Below are positions 1 through 13,200 of a stretch of 64,000 nucleotides of DNA, piece after piece. A program made the position numbers and the translations under genes. Location: the NCBI GenBank assembly GCA_026936325.1, contig JAPTHN010000075.1, positions 682,001 through 746,000 of the forward strand, in the 5' to 3' direction. The notes beneath the pieces were generated by a model. That model did not search any database. It was not told where the DNA came from and saw only the letters and a list, made by a program, of their open reading frames with translations. The DNA is from Platynereis dumerilii (taxonomy: Eukaryota > Annelida > Polychaeta > Phyllodocida > Nereididae). Numbering within the stretch: position 1 is the stretch's first letter; each line of letters starts with the position of its first letter.

Positions 1-784
1 CCTGCACTAAAGTTCTGGAAAAATAAATAATTTTCCACATTTATTTTATTAATTGTTTTCAAATAGTTCTTCTTTTTTTAAAGTCTAAGACCAGAAATAC
101 AGATTTTTTGTTCCTATATTGTGTAAACAATACTAAACAGTCATTATTAACTCCCGATTTTTCCATCTGAAATAGTAATTTTTCAAATTAAGAACTTTCT
201 CTTTTCCATTTGGGATTTTGAGAAACATAGTTGTTTTTCATATCACATTGGAATTGCAAAGTTTCACCACATTTCTATAATGGTAACTTTCATTTTATGA
301 ACTCAAATCTCTTTCAAAACATTTACGTTGTCTTTGCTTGCAATGTTATTCCCATAGACAAATATAGCATGAGTTCTGGTGTCAGTAGTTCTTTAAAAGT
401 GCTGGTGACCCAACCCTTGCTTATTTTTTTTCTATTCCTGATATGCCAAGCATCATGTTCACAAAATTGTATTTCAATTTTTGTTAAATTCTGAACTTTC
501 CCCTTTTGCCTAAAGCATTAAAACACTAAAGAGATAATTTCAATTGATATCAAATGCAACAACCAAAGCAGTCAATTGCAACTGTAGACCTTTGGAAGTT
601 TGGAAGATGATTAACATCTATTTGGCCAGGCCTCTTGTTTTTTGTGTGTGTGTTTTTTTAATTTAATTTTTTCATGATTCTGGGACATGACCATGATACT
701 AGCTGTAGGATTATCTCACAGACCTGCAATAACATAAACTCAGCAACATTAAAAACGCACACTTTTCAAAAGGCTTAAAGCAGT

Positions 785-1605
785 ACTTTCTCTGAAAGTA
801 TCAAGATGAAAGTTTGCACACTTCTAGTAGTTGCCATCAGGTGTATTCATGAAAATTTACAAATCTCTAAGTGCAGTACTTTTGTGTCAAATTAAATCGT
901 TGTGATGACTGTCGAAAATGCAAGTCACAAAATTTCAATATCCTCTGATCATTAATTTCAACAACTTAGCTGTTCTTTCCACAATATTTTTTTATTAGCC
1001 ATGAAACTTTACAATTTTACTTGCTTGATGGGTTGGGGAAAAGGGATATTTGACCCAACCACAATTAAAGAGGATGAAATTAATACAATTTTATTGTCAA
1101 TGCTGACACGCCCCCTACAGGAGCCTTTTGTCAAAATCTTCAAAAAAGCTGTTTTATTCAGATTTTTGAGAGTTTTCATATGGAATGATTGTCTGTGTGT
1201 GTGTTTCTACCCTGGGAATGCTTAAAATCCCAATTATTTAGCAGTTTCGGTTCACATGCTTCAATTTTCAGGTACTAACTCGTAAATTTTGATTTTTTAA
1301 TTCAAAATCTGCTTTTTTGTTTACAATTTTTTTTCAAAAACCTCCGTTGGACAGCTTTTGGAAGTACTGTGCCTGTTATGTGAAAATTTCATAAGATTAA
1401 TCCCATCCAGTATACCACAAAACCAATATTTCCATAGGTGCATTTTGTGTAGAAGAGCAGTTTGTGACTTGCATTTTCGACAGTCACAACGACAATTTAA
1501 TTTGATACAAAAGTACTGCAATTAGAGATTTGAACATTTTCGTGAATGTACCTGATGGCAACTACTAAAAGTTCGCAAACTTTCATCTTGATACTTTAAG
1601 AGGAA
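785..1605. repeat. Imperfect long inverted repeat, arms ~140 bp
   Basis: The left arm, about 785-930 (AAGTATCAAGATGAAAGTTT through AAAATGCAAGTCACAAA), recurs in reverse complement at about 1463-1605. Similarity is roughly 80% by eye and the spacer is about 530 bp. It could be a foldback transposon or an inverted duplication. No target-site duplication was recognised. Confidence 0.7.
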
Positions 1606-2488
1606 GAATAGTATCAATTCTCAGACTCATAATTTTGTTACACTTGTCTTTTTTGAAAGAATACATTATGGTCATAACACTTGAGCAGTAACTCATATCA
1701 ACATAATTATCACTTTCGCTTATATGCAAGAACTATAGCCTGGCAATGCAATTGGATTGACTTTTTACTGGATGGTGCTGCCACCGGTGGTGAGCACCTG
1801 ACAAGCAGCCAGAGGTCAAGCAGCTGCCTGCTCCAGGAAAGCAATCAAGCATGACACCCATATATGGATGAGGTTATCAACAAATGTTGACCTCAATAAA
1901 TCGTAAGTGAAACTTCAATGAAACAAAGTTCACACTCTGTGCTGTCAATCAGGTTTAATGCAGTGAATGTTCAAATGGAGAAAGAAGCACGATGTATATG
2001 AAATTAGAATTTTTAGAGAAATATAAATTTTATCAATATTTTGGTGCCTGGCAATTTTTCTGCAGGCCACCTCTGACATTGCAATGCTGTTCTTCACGGA
2101 AATCCAACCAATACATTGGGCTGAGAAAAATAAGTATTTAGGACTCTTACAGATGACAGACAGGCATGAAAGTTGCACAGCTAACCACAGGTGAGCTAAA
2201 CTGTATGTAGATCCGAAAAATGTTAGTATTTATTGAGGCTGACCACATTATTTGCACTCTTTCTTGGAGATGGTCAGGGAGGCACGGAGATCTATCTTCA
2301 TTCCCCTATACATATATGGTCAAGCTCTCAACACACTGGGAAGCCCTTGTTTGAAGTAGACTTCATAATGTGCGACGGTGCTGCATCAAACCGAAGACTC
2401 ATGACAAACACGCAAAGGAAAACCACTGAACAAATAAAAGACTACCTATAGCTACCTATTAAATACAAATTCCAAAGAGGACTTCAAT

Positions 2489-2655
2489 GAATGGATGGAT
2501 GGATGATTGAGGCTTTACATCCTGTATTTATGCACTTGGTAGGCTAATTAGGACAGAAGGACACAGCAATGAGGCAAAGGATGATTGAAATAGCCGTCCA
2601 ACATAGGTCCAAGTGACCATCCCAGTTCTGGACATTCATGGGGGTCGATCGATGA
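2489..2655 (-). repeat. SINE copy, head diverged
   Basis: Copy of the tRNA-derived family in minus orientation. The 3' half (GGATGGATGATTGAGGCTTT, GCACTTGGTAGGCTAATTAG) is clear; the tRNA-like head is lost. Confidence 0.8.
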
Positions 2656-4052
2656 GATAGGAGAGAGCAGGAAACAGATTACACATTTGCCCCATGTGAG
2701 GGATCTTTTACTTGCCTGGCTGAACTTCACAAACGTTGAACACCCAACTACTCCAGAACAAGACAAACCAAACATTACACATGTTGGGCCGGCTACTACT
2801 AGACCAGGACTTTTGATGAAATTCACATGCTATAAGAGTTGCATAACATTTTAATAAGATATGGATGGATGAGAACGGCTTCAGAGGCTCAACAGGATCC
2901 ACTAAACAAGACAGTTTCTCCAGTTTGGAATTGCACCAATTAACGTCTGGCAAACCAAGCTCGGACGTGACATTTACAAAAAATTAAGATACATATTTTG
3001 ATTTTTACATATTTTTTTATTCAATCGTCATGGGTCCTAAAGGACCTTCCACAATTCTTCATAGCAGCTGAAAATTTCTAACGGCATATTCGTGTCATGT
3101 AATTTTTGCATTCTTGTGCATGGAGATTGCATTATAAATGGAAATTCACAGAAATGAAATTCACCAATGAATTTCAATGAATAAATGGAAATTCAATGGA
3201 AATTCACTGAAATTTGCCAATGAAATTCAATGAATTTTTTATTACATGACAGCTGCAACATTTAACTCATACACTGATACAGTGGGACTTATTCAAAGTG
3301 ATATAGTGTGCATCGCTACATTAATTTTAATGTAATACATACTCTACGAGTGTTCCCTGATGATATGATTGATATATTTCTATCCTATATACACAGGTTT
3401 CACACTTACATAATCATAACGTGATTACATTGGTAGGATAGGTCACACATCCCATAAGCCATATCCTGCATACATACTAATATCAAATGTGAAACGTATG
3501 TGTAGTAGCACAATAGTTCAGGTCGTAACTTCAAAATAATAGTAAGTAATACCGTTGTAATTAATACAGTAGTTTCTTAAGGTCTCATTACTTTTAATGA
3601 TGTTTTTCCACACCAAAATCTCTCCAAAAATAGCAGTAACACCTCGAGAAACAGTCACATGTTTTAAGCACTTTTTCTTGTTTTTGTGGCAAAAAATAGT
3701 CTTTTCAAAAATTCAAATTGGACATAACAGTATCGAAAACAAATAGGCACTTATTTTTTTTCCATAAATTCAGAGATATTCTCATAACATACAAACATTT
3801 TGTTTCTGTCATGGCATCTAACCTCATTTTCTTCATATTGTCCTTCATAAAAATTCATTCAACCTTCACCAAGTTGGCGAAATACTGTGTAAATGCATTT
3901 TACGGCAAAATACAACTGAATCAGCAAAATCCCAAAATAAGCCTCGCCTCGTGTGACGCCAAGAGATCAAGAGCCTATGAAAAGTAGGCTCCCAGGCACT
4001 GACATCATTCAGATTCTTAACTTAAGGCAGGAATTATTTCGGGATAACGCCA

Positions 4053-4058
4053 TTTATT
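4053..4058 (-). terminator. Candidate NNT poly(A) signal
   Basis: AATAAA on the minus strand, about 40 nt past the stop codon. If used, the 3' UTR would be very short; further AT-rich sequence downstream could hold later signals. Not decidable without transcript ends. Confidence 0.35.
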
Positions 4059-4096
4059 CATACAACTAAATCCTAAGGCCTAAATCAGGAGATTTA

Positions 4097-4246
4097 TTAA
4101 GATTCGTAGTAGTCTCGTGTTTTCGTTAGAAGGGCATCACAAGTCTTTTTGGCGTCTCCGAGTAACATGTTCGTGTTCTCCTTGAAGAAGATTGGGTTAT
4201 CTACGGCAGCATAGCCCACGCCAAGGGTTCTCTTCATTACAATCAC
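4097..4246 (-). CDS. NNT: NNT last exon, with stop codon
   Basis: Encodes [40 protein letters not shown] and TKTRDYYES, followed by two adjacent TAA codons. [16 protein letters not shown] is the conserved C-terminal signature. Confidence 0.98.
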   Translation of the reverse strand: MIVMKRTLGVGYAAVDNPIFFKENTNMLLGDAKKTCDALLTKTRDYYES

Positions 4247-7200
4247 CTGTACAAGAATATTAGAAGTTAGAAAACTGGATTCAGTCAGTGTGTGAAAATG
4301 GCTTTCAGAAAGATCTCATCCGATTGTGAAATGCACACAAATTAACATGGGGATTATCTTTTTTTTTGGTCAAATCTGACCAGTCTGAAGCTTTTTGAGG
4401 CAGTCAGGACTATCGGACCCCTGTCATTTTTCCCACTCGGGCTTATTTCCTGTATCTATACACTTTGGTAGACTATTTAAGACAGGAGAAGGACATAGCA
4501 ATGGGATGAAGGGAGAGCTAGAATTTGACACTGCTGCCCAACATAGGTCCAGGTGACTCAGTCAGAGATGGATTTGAACCTGGGACCAGCAACTGAATGC
4601 TACCAACTGAGCTGATCCTCGCTTGTGTAACCCTTTAGGCATTAGCAATAGCATGTTGTGTTTCGCTTTAGATTAAGAAGTCATGAAAAAGATTTGTATC
4701 AAAGAACAAGAGCTAAAGTAGTATATGTACAGTATCAAGGCTTATAATTAACTACAACTTTCGAAGGATAAATTGCAGATGTAATATTTCTCAACGGTAT
4801 ATGAAAGAATGCACTAAAACTGCAAAGAATATTTTAGGCCATGAACAGCTAGATTTTAAACTCTGCAATCACGACAGCCCTGATTATAACATACCTGCTT
4901 GGACAGCCACACCCTGATGACGGGCATTCCCGCGATGATGGAGTTGGGGTCCTCCTCAGCGGCGGAGTTGACGGTGTCGTTGGCTCCGATGACGAGGGTC
5001 AGGTCGACCTCTGGCATGTCATCGTTGATCTCCTCCATCTCGTGTACGATGTCGTAGGGGACGCCTGCTTCAGCCAGGAGCACGTTCAACTGGCCGGGCA
5101 TACGACCTGGAGGGTGAAGAAAAGAAGAAGAATGAATGACCTGACACACAGTGAAAATACAAGAATTGGGCATAACTATTCCTGACAGTTTAACTCCTCT
5201 GATTGAGGACTAATCTCCTATATATATATTAAGATCCTAGATTTGTAGTCATATTTTGGGAGTTCTTCACCACATGGAGGACACCCAGCTTGTGATTTCA
5301 TTGTAAAATACTGACAAAATCTGGGCACACTTCTTAAAATCTGGGGTTTCAAATGCCAAGGTACCTGGGCCCTTGTATATATATGACTATTAAATGCACT
5401 CTGGAAGCAGTGGTAGGCTAATCAGCACAAGAGGAGAGAAACAAAAATAAGGCTATTAAAGAACTGAAACTACTGCAAACCAACCAGTCAAGTGCTGGAA
5501 TTGAACATGAGACCCAGCAATAGAAAGTCCAGAGTGCTACAAATTGAGCTAACCCCTCTCCCTCTTCAAAGATGGATGGATGATTAGGGCTTTACGTCCT
5601 GTATTTATGCACTTGGCAAGCTAAACATGACAGGAGGAGGGCACAACAATGAGGTGAAAGATGAATGAAACTGTTGTCAAACTTAGTTCTAAGTGACCCT
5701 CTCCCTCAATCGTCATACAACATTTAAACGATACAAAACAATACATTATCACATTTCTATACTCACCAGCGACGGGGTGAATTCCGAACCGAACGTTCTT
5801 TCCCTTACTCTTGAGAAGGGTCACAAGTTCCGCAATGGGGTACTGAGCTTTGGCGACGCACAGGCCGTATCCAGGGACGATCATGATGTCCTGGGCTTCC
5901 GTCAGCAACTCCACAGTGTTGGGAACATCGATTTCCGTGTGGGTTCCTGTGATCTTCATTGCTTCTCCACCGGCATATGATGTGGTGCCGTAACCGCCGA
6001 GAATGACGTTTGGCAGAGATCTGTTCATACCCTGTAAAACAACCAAAACATATTTTCTCATCAAGAGTAAGTATGGATGGATGGAGGATTGGGGTATTAC
6101 GTCCTGAATTTATGCACTCATAAGCCAATTAGGATAGATGGACGACACCGCAATGAGGTGATCAACACATGGTTCCAGATGACTTCAGAAGTTTGATGAT
6201 ATTGTCAATACGGATTAATGAGTGATGCCATCATACGAAGGTGGATACTACTCGAAACTCCTATAAATTTGCTATTTCCTCCAAAAACCTGACCACTCAA
6301 CTGTTGACCACCGAATTGAAAACTAAGTTAATCCCTATTTATTTGCAATTATATTCTTAATAAACATTTTTCTGTTGTACCCATACACAGTCAGGAGTCA
6401 CAAACAGATTGTCTGATTCTTGAATTCCAACTCCAACCTAATTTGTAATTCAGCGGCCTCCTCCCCATTCCAAAATGCTCTACTTCTCAACTCCCCCAAG
6501 TTTAAATTTGAAAGGCCTTCCCTCAAAGTTTTTAAATCAACTTACTTTGCACATGATGTAAGAGAGAATAGCTCCAGAGGATCCGATCATAGCTCCCACG
6601 ATGGTCATCAGGTTGTTGTTCATCATGAAGCCCTCGGCGCACAAGGCCCAGCCCGAGTAGCTGTTCAAGACGGTGATGACGACGGGCATGTCAGCTCCTG
6701 AAAGTTTATTATATACATAAGAATTTTGGCATCCTATATCAAAATTAGTAGACCACTAGTAGTACTAGCCATTATTTTGGCTTAGCGATTTGCTTGGTTT
6801 TTAACACCTTGTCATTTTATATGTGTGCAGTGTGCTGTAGTTTTAACAACTTGTAGTTTACTTACATTCCAGACTGCCACACAGAACAACAAACTTATTT
6901 TACTTAAATTCAAAATTCAGTTTATTTAATTTCCATCAAAAGATTACACAAACCTCCGATAGCCATGGTCAGTGTGACTCCCATCACACTGGACAAGGCA
7001 GTGGTGGTTCCCAACATGCTCAGTCCAATGGTGGGGTTGTTGGTCATCATGTAAGTTCCCATGGCTCCAATGTTTCCTGCCAGAAGGGCCAGGTTCATGG
7101 CGTGGCGACCGGGAAGCATCAAGGGCTCGGACTTCAGGAGACCTGGAATGGAAAAATTGAATGAATCCATGATATAAGGCAATGTCTCCTTTACTTTCTG

Positions 7201-10200
7201 TTCAAATTAATTTTTATAGCAAGCTGCTGATCAACAAAGCTCGTCCTTAACCAGGTTTGCTGGATGTAATATGGGACACCATTAGAAGGCGCACTGATGT
7301 CTGAAGTCATTTTTAACCGGCCAAAGCCGGTTATTAGAGGAGGGCTTAAACGGATTTTTGGTGAAATGGGACTCTTGTCCACTTGTCCATGTGTCAATGT
7401 GTCCTGTCCATGTCCACTTTTTCACTTGCCTTGACCCTCTGAACACAGTGCTGCAACCCAGTGAGTAATGGGGGCCAATGACAAATATGGACCTGCCCAT
7501 TATGAATGGGGGATTCAGGTAGCTGCGAGGGGTTACCATGGTTACAGGTGCAATGAACAGCTGCAGCCAGCAGTGGGCCTGTGAGCCTCATTGGAGAAGG
7601 TGCCCCTGTGTCAGGATTGCTTATAATTCCAAAGCACTGTGAGAGTCAAACCATTTCAGTACTTGTGTTGAAAAATAATTGTTCATGCCTAGATGAGGCA
7701 TGGTTGCTCAGTGGATCATTATGTTTGTATAACACATGGCATTGTCCACTTCTTCACCAGCTTTCTGTACAGTGCTATGATGTAGTTATGTACCATTGCC
7801 AAATTATTCCTGCAAGCAATGTCTATCAACACCCATCCACTAAACTCCCCCAAGATACCAGGGCCTTTCTCAGTGCATTTCTCATTCTGACAGTATACTT
7901 TGACAAACTTTATCATTACAGCCTGTAAATTTGATATGCATAAAATGAGTGTTTGCTTCCCACAGATTTTGGCTCTCTGTGACTGTGAGTCATAATAACT
8001 GATGAAGTTTCATCTCCCCAAATTTAATGTCCATGGGAAACATAGAGGCTGTTTGATTAGTCATGATGAAGGGAAGGCTATTTGATTTGTCATGTAACTA
8101 ATAAAGTAAAATTATTGTGACAAATCATCAATATGATGATTCACGAAGTGCCATTTTCACAGTGCAACAGCCCACTCTGTTTGGATACTTTACAGATTGT
8201 AAACTAAAGTGGTGTTTTAATTGCAGTCTGCAGAACTGGTTGCTAAAAGACGCTTGCCACCACACATAAACGGACCTTTAGAAATTCTTGCGGTCCGGTA
8301 AACCAGTTTTTACCGGCCCGTATGCCTTGTGAAAGGTCAGAGCAAGTTTTAAAGGCTGTTAGTATTTCACTTGGATTTATGAAATTTGGTGTAGGGATTC
8401 ACTTTGGGGCTCCCTCAAAAACCTTTGGAAAAATCCAAGATGGCTGCCAAAATGGCCACCATATTTTGAATTGCCCACTGTGACTTTAGTATTTCACTTG
8501 GATTTATTAAACTTGGTACAGGGATTCACTTAGGGGTTCCCCTCAAAAATTTCTGGAAAAATCTAAGATGGCTGCCAAAATGGCCACCAATGTTTTGAAT
8601 TGCCCACTGTGACTTTAGTATTTCTCTTAGATTTATGCAATTTGGTATACGGATTCACTTAGAGGACCCCTCTGAAATGTTTGGAAAAATCCAAGATGGC
8701 TGCCAAAATGGCCACCATATTTTGAATTGTCCACTGTGACTTTAGTATTTCACTTAGATTTATGCAATTTGATATAGGGGTTCACTCTGGGGTTCCCCTA
8801 AGAAATTTTTTAAAGAAAAATCCAAGATGGCTGCCAAAATGGCCACCATATTTTGAATTGCCCACGGCGACTTTATTATTTGGTTTGGGGATTTGCTTAG
8901 TGGTTCCCTCATAAATTATGAGAAAATTTCCAATATGACTTACAGTTCTGAAATATGGTATAGGCATTTGCTACGAGGTTCCCCACAAAGTTTTTATGGC
9001 ATGCAGCAAACACTATCAGTCTGGCAATCACTGCTCAATACAAAACAGTCCATGTAATAATATGTAAATCACCCTCTTCATGATTTCAATCCCGAATATA
9101 CAATAGCCAAAGGCCGGTTTTGAATCCATGGATTCTTGTTTAATTACATATCAAAATTCGAGCATGGGCCAAAACTCTGTCAGCAACACCAAACTCAAAA
9201 TTGGAATATATATCCCAGCATTTGAAAAACAAAATTTTCAATTATTTTGTTCACTGGCTGCCATCCAAAACATTCAATCATCGCTAATGATCATCATCAA
9301 GACTAAATCATTATATAAGACTAAATCACATGATCTGATATTACACATATTGCATTTTCTGCTCACCCTGGAGTTTTCCGAAGGCCATGAGAGATCCAGT
9401 GAAGGTCACTCCTCCGATGTACGTTCCCAAGAAGAGGGCAGTCTTGACCACATTGGCAGCTGGGTCTGAGTCAAAGTGAGGAACCTAAAATACCAAAATG
9501 AAAATTGGATAAGTACAAAACCCTAAAAGTTTTCTCTGGCCTACCAAGTAAAATGAGCCATTTCAATGAAACAGGAAATAAAATTGATTTTGTAATTCAA
9601 AAATTAAAATTTGTTAAGCAACCCAGAAAAAGAGTGTTCTATCTAAATTAGTCCGTTTTGGCTTGTCACTGGGACAAACAGTCCATAATTCCTGAGGTCC
9701 TAAGAAAATATAAACTTCTCAGAAACATATTATATTGCATTTGACCAAGGAGGTTAAATGATAATTGGGGCCATACGACCTGTATTTATGCACCAAGGAG
9801 GCCAACAAAAATAGGAGCACAGGTCTTCGCAGTTGTATAATAATTATTTTTAGCATAAAATTGAAACAAAACATATCTCACCTCGATCATGTAGTTAGCC
9901 AGACAAGTGAGGACAGCGGCGGCTCCAACCAAACTGTGGAAGAAGGCGACCATCTGAGGAAGATCCGTCACCTCGATCTTCTTGGCCAAGGTCATGCCCA
10001 TGATGCCACCTGGCCAGAGATAGAAACATGAATTACAAATATTGTGATACGATTGAAGGATCGAGTATGCCACCACAGAATGAAAACTGAGATTGCATGA
10101 AATTCAGGCTGAATTGATGTAAATCGCTATTTGTTAATTTTGGCATTTTTAAAAACATACAAGAGTAAATTTTAAGCTACTACAAGGAACTTATCTATCC

Positions 10201-13200
10201 ATATGCTGGATGTGCTCAGAAGTCCCATGACCAAGTCAATGTCATGCAACTTTGAATGACTAAAATATGCTTAAATTGGCAGACAGGGGTGAAATTGCCA
10301 ATAAAGTTCTGGCAGTTAAAATAAGGTCATTAGGGACTCATTACTATTTTACATTCACTTTCATACATATATATTAAAATCGCCAACCAGTTTAGTAACT
10401 CACCAACTCCCATGCAAGCGGACATCTGTGCGAACAACTCGGGGGATGGCTTGAGAAGTCCCAGGGTGGCAGCCACACCAGTTGACACTCCGATCATTCC
10501 CAGAGCATTGCCTGAAATCAAGTGAAAAGCAATCAGCAACCAAATGATAAAACAGCAAAACTTAGTACTGGTTAATCAAGAATGAAACTTACTGACGTCT
10601 CCAAAAGGATTTAATGTTAACATTTCTCAAGGTAAATTTCAACAGTTACGAGAAATTTATTTTATGATGTCTTTCAGAATGATTGTGACATCACATTGTA
10701 ATGTGAGGCAAATCTGACGTTACTCTACTGAGTAAGATTGCCATTTTTATAAGACGTACATTTGAAAGTTTTCCAAAACTTCCAACTAAATGGGAGAACC
10801 TTTCAATAGTATTGACAAAAGCAGGAAATGAAAATCGTAGCTACAATATGCCCAGAAACATTTATACTTTCTCCAGATCGATTCTCACAATATCACAGAG
10901 CACAACCTATTTTGTGCTCAAGTATGGGCTTTTTCAAGAGAATGGAAAGTTATTTCGTAGCAGTATCTTTAATTTCTTGTTTAGGGAGACTACTTTCCGA
11001 CTCAAGGATACCCCTCTCCCTTTTTTGTGGTCCAGAAAATTAACACTGCATCCAGTATTTCTGTTCTGCAAATTTGCTAAAATAGAAATATTGAAAAAAT
11101 TAAATTTGAGGTCCTGGTTGATGATCTATACTCCATAAGCCAAGGAAGAAATAGCTTTTTAAGAAGTCCACAATTCAGCTGTCCGCCTCGACGAATCTAA
11201 CCCCACTCACCAATTCTAGAAGAGCTCTGTGAACTCAATCCACTGAGGGCGCCCACGCAGCAGAGGGACGCAGCCAAGTACGCCATCTGGTGGATGTCGG
11301 GGAATCCTCCGTGAGCGGCGGTCAGGGCGTAGCCACCGAGGAAACCTGCAGCCGGGATGCCGTACAAGTAGTTGTACTCTGGGGGGTCATCTGCAAGTAA
11401 AAATGAGAAGTTCAGAAATTGAAAACTTTAAAATAGTAAAAGTTAGATATCTAAATTCTCACTGCATTAGGTTTTTTACTGCTTTTTCTTATTTGTATAA
11501 TTTTTTATGTTATGTGCAGTGAAAAAACCCTATTTGTTAACAGTAGGGCTATCACGATTACAGTATTTCAAAATCGATGAATCTGTAGCCTAAAATTGAA
11601 TCTCAATTGATTAATCGCCGTTTTCCCACCATTCTAGACGATAAGTAAGAGTTCTGTTCTGAACCAAACAGTCAAGTAATTTTTAGAGAACTAAATACAG
11701 AGAAACACAAACCAGGCCTCTTGAACATATCCAACATCCGCTGGGTAACAAGGAAACCTCCTCCGATGTTAATTGAAGAGATGAAGGCAGCGACAGCCGC
11801 GAGCGTCTGTGGGGTGTCCGTGGGCAGATACTGGCCGCCCATCAAGAGCATGCCACCCACGGCAGTGATACCGGAGATGGCATTAGTGACGGACATCAGG
11901 GGAGAGTGGAGGGCGGGGGTGACGCCCCACACTGTGTGGTAGCCTGTTGAACAAGGAGAAATATAATGAATTGTAAAACGAAAATGCATAAATCAACTAG
12001 ATGGGAGCATATTTCCATATGCAAGACGAGCAGCAGGCAGGCGGTGATTGTCGGAAGGCGATGTAGGGTTCATTATCAGGCCTTATACAATATCCCTAGT
12101 AAGCGAGTACACCCATGTGATTGGTAGAGGAATTAGGTAATTAACTTGAGGTCACGTGGAGATTGAATGGATCGCCTATGCTGTCCCACAGGGACTAAAT
12201 GATCGCCTGTGTTACATAATACGCAAGCCAAAACCTTGTTTTGCGAATTTGATTGGTCAATACTTCACCAAGTTCACTAATACTAAGGAAATAAACCATC
12301 TCTTGCATGACAAATGGGGCTCTTTTTTTTAAGAGGGGGGGGGGGGTTGCTGGGTATTTATGCAACAAGTTTGCCAGTATTAACTAGAATGGTGTGCATG
12401 AGATGAACAAACAGAGCTCTGCTACCAGTACATGACACCATGCTAAGTGGGGCAGCCGAGGAGGTTGGGCTCCCCAGGGGGGAGGCACCCTAGCAGCAGC
12501 AACGGGGGTCCGCAGGGGAATGTCCCCAAGTCCGTGGGGGTATGGCCCCATGTCCGCGGGGGTATGTCCCCATGTCCGCGGGGGTATGTCCCCATGTCCG
12601 CGGGGGTATGTCCCCATGTCCACGGGGTATGTCTCCATGTCCGCGGGGGTATGTCCCCATGTCCGAGGGGTATGTCCCCATGTCCGAGAGGGTATGTCCC
12701 CATGTCCGAGAGGGTATGTCCCCATGTCCGAGAGGGTATGTCCCCATGTCCGCGGGGTATGTCCCCATGTCCGCGGGGGTATGTCCCCATGTGCGCGGGG
12801 GTATGTCCCCATGTGCGCGGGGGTATGTCCCCATGTCCCCATGCCCGCGGGGGTATGTCCCCATGCCCGCGGGGGTATGTCCCCATGCCCGCGGGGGTAT
12901 GTCCCCATGCCCGCGGGGGTATGTCCCCATGCCCGCGGGGGTATGTCCCCATGTCCGCGGGGGTATGTCCCCATGTCCGCGGGGGTATGTCCCCATGTCC
13001 GCGGGGGTATGTCCCCATGTCCGCGGGGTATGTCCCCATGTCCGCGGGGGTATGTCCCCATGTCCGCGGGGGTATGTCCCCATGTCCCCGGGGGTATGTC
13101 CCCATGTCCCCGGGGGTATGTCCCCATGTCCCCGGGGGTATGTCCCCATGTCCCCGGGGGCATGTCCCCATGCCCGGGGGATATGTCCCCATGCCCGCGA

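Larger units (their letters stand above)
1..4052. other. Downstream flank of NNT, no gene recognised
   Basis: AT-rich DNA whose short ORFs resemble no known protein. It holds an imperfect inverted repeat (about 785-1600), one SINE copy (2489-2655) and short self-similar AATTTCA-rich runs near 3140-3235. Confidence 0.6.

Noticed and set aside
9128-9469. 113-codon plus-strand ORF
   Set aside because: It overlaps NNT coding exon 14 in antisense and has no family resemblance.
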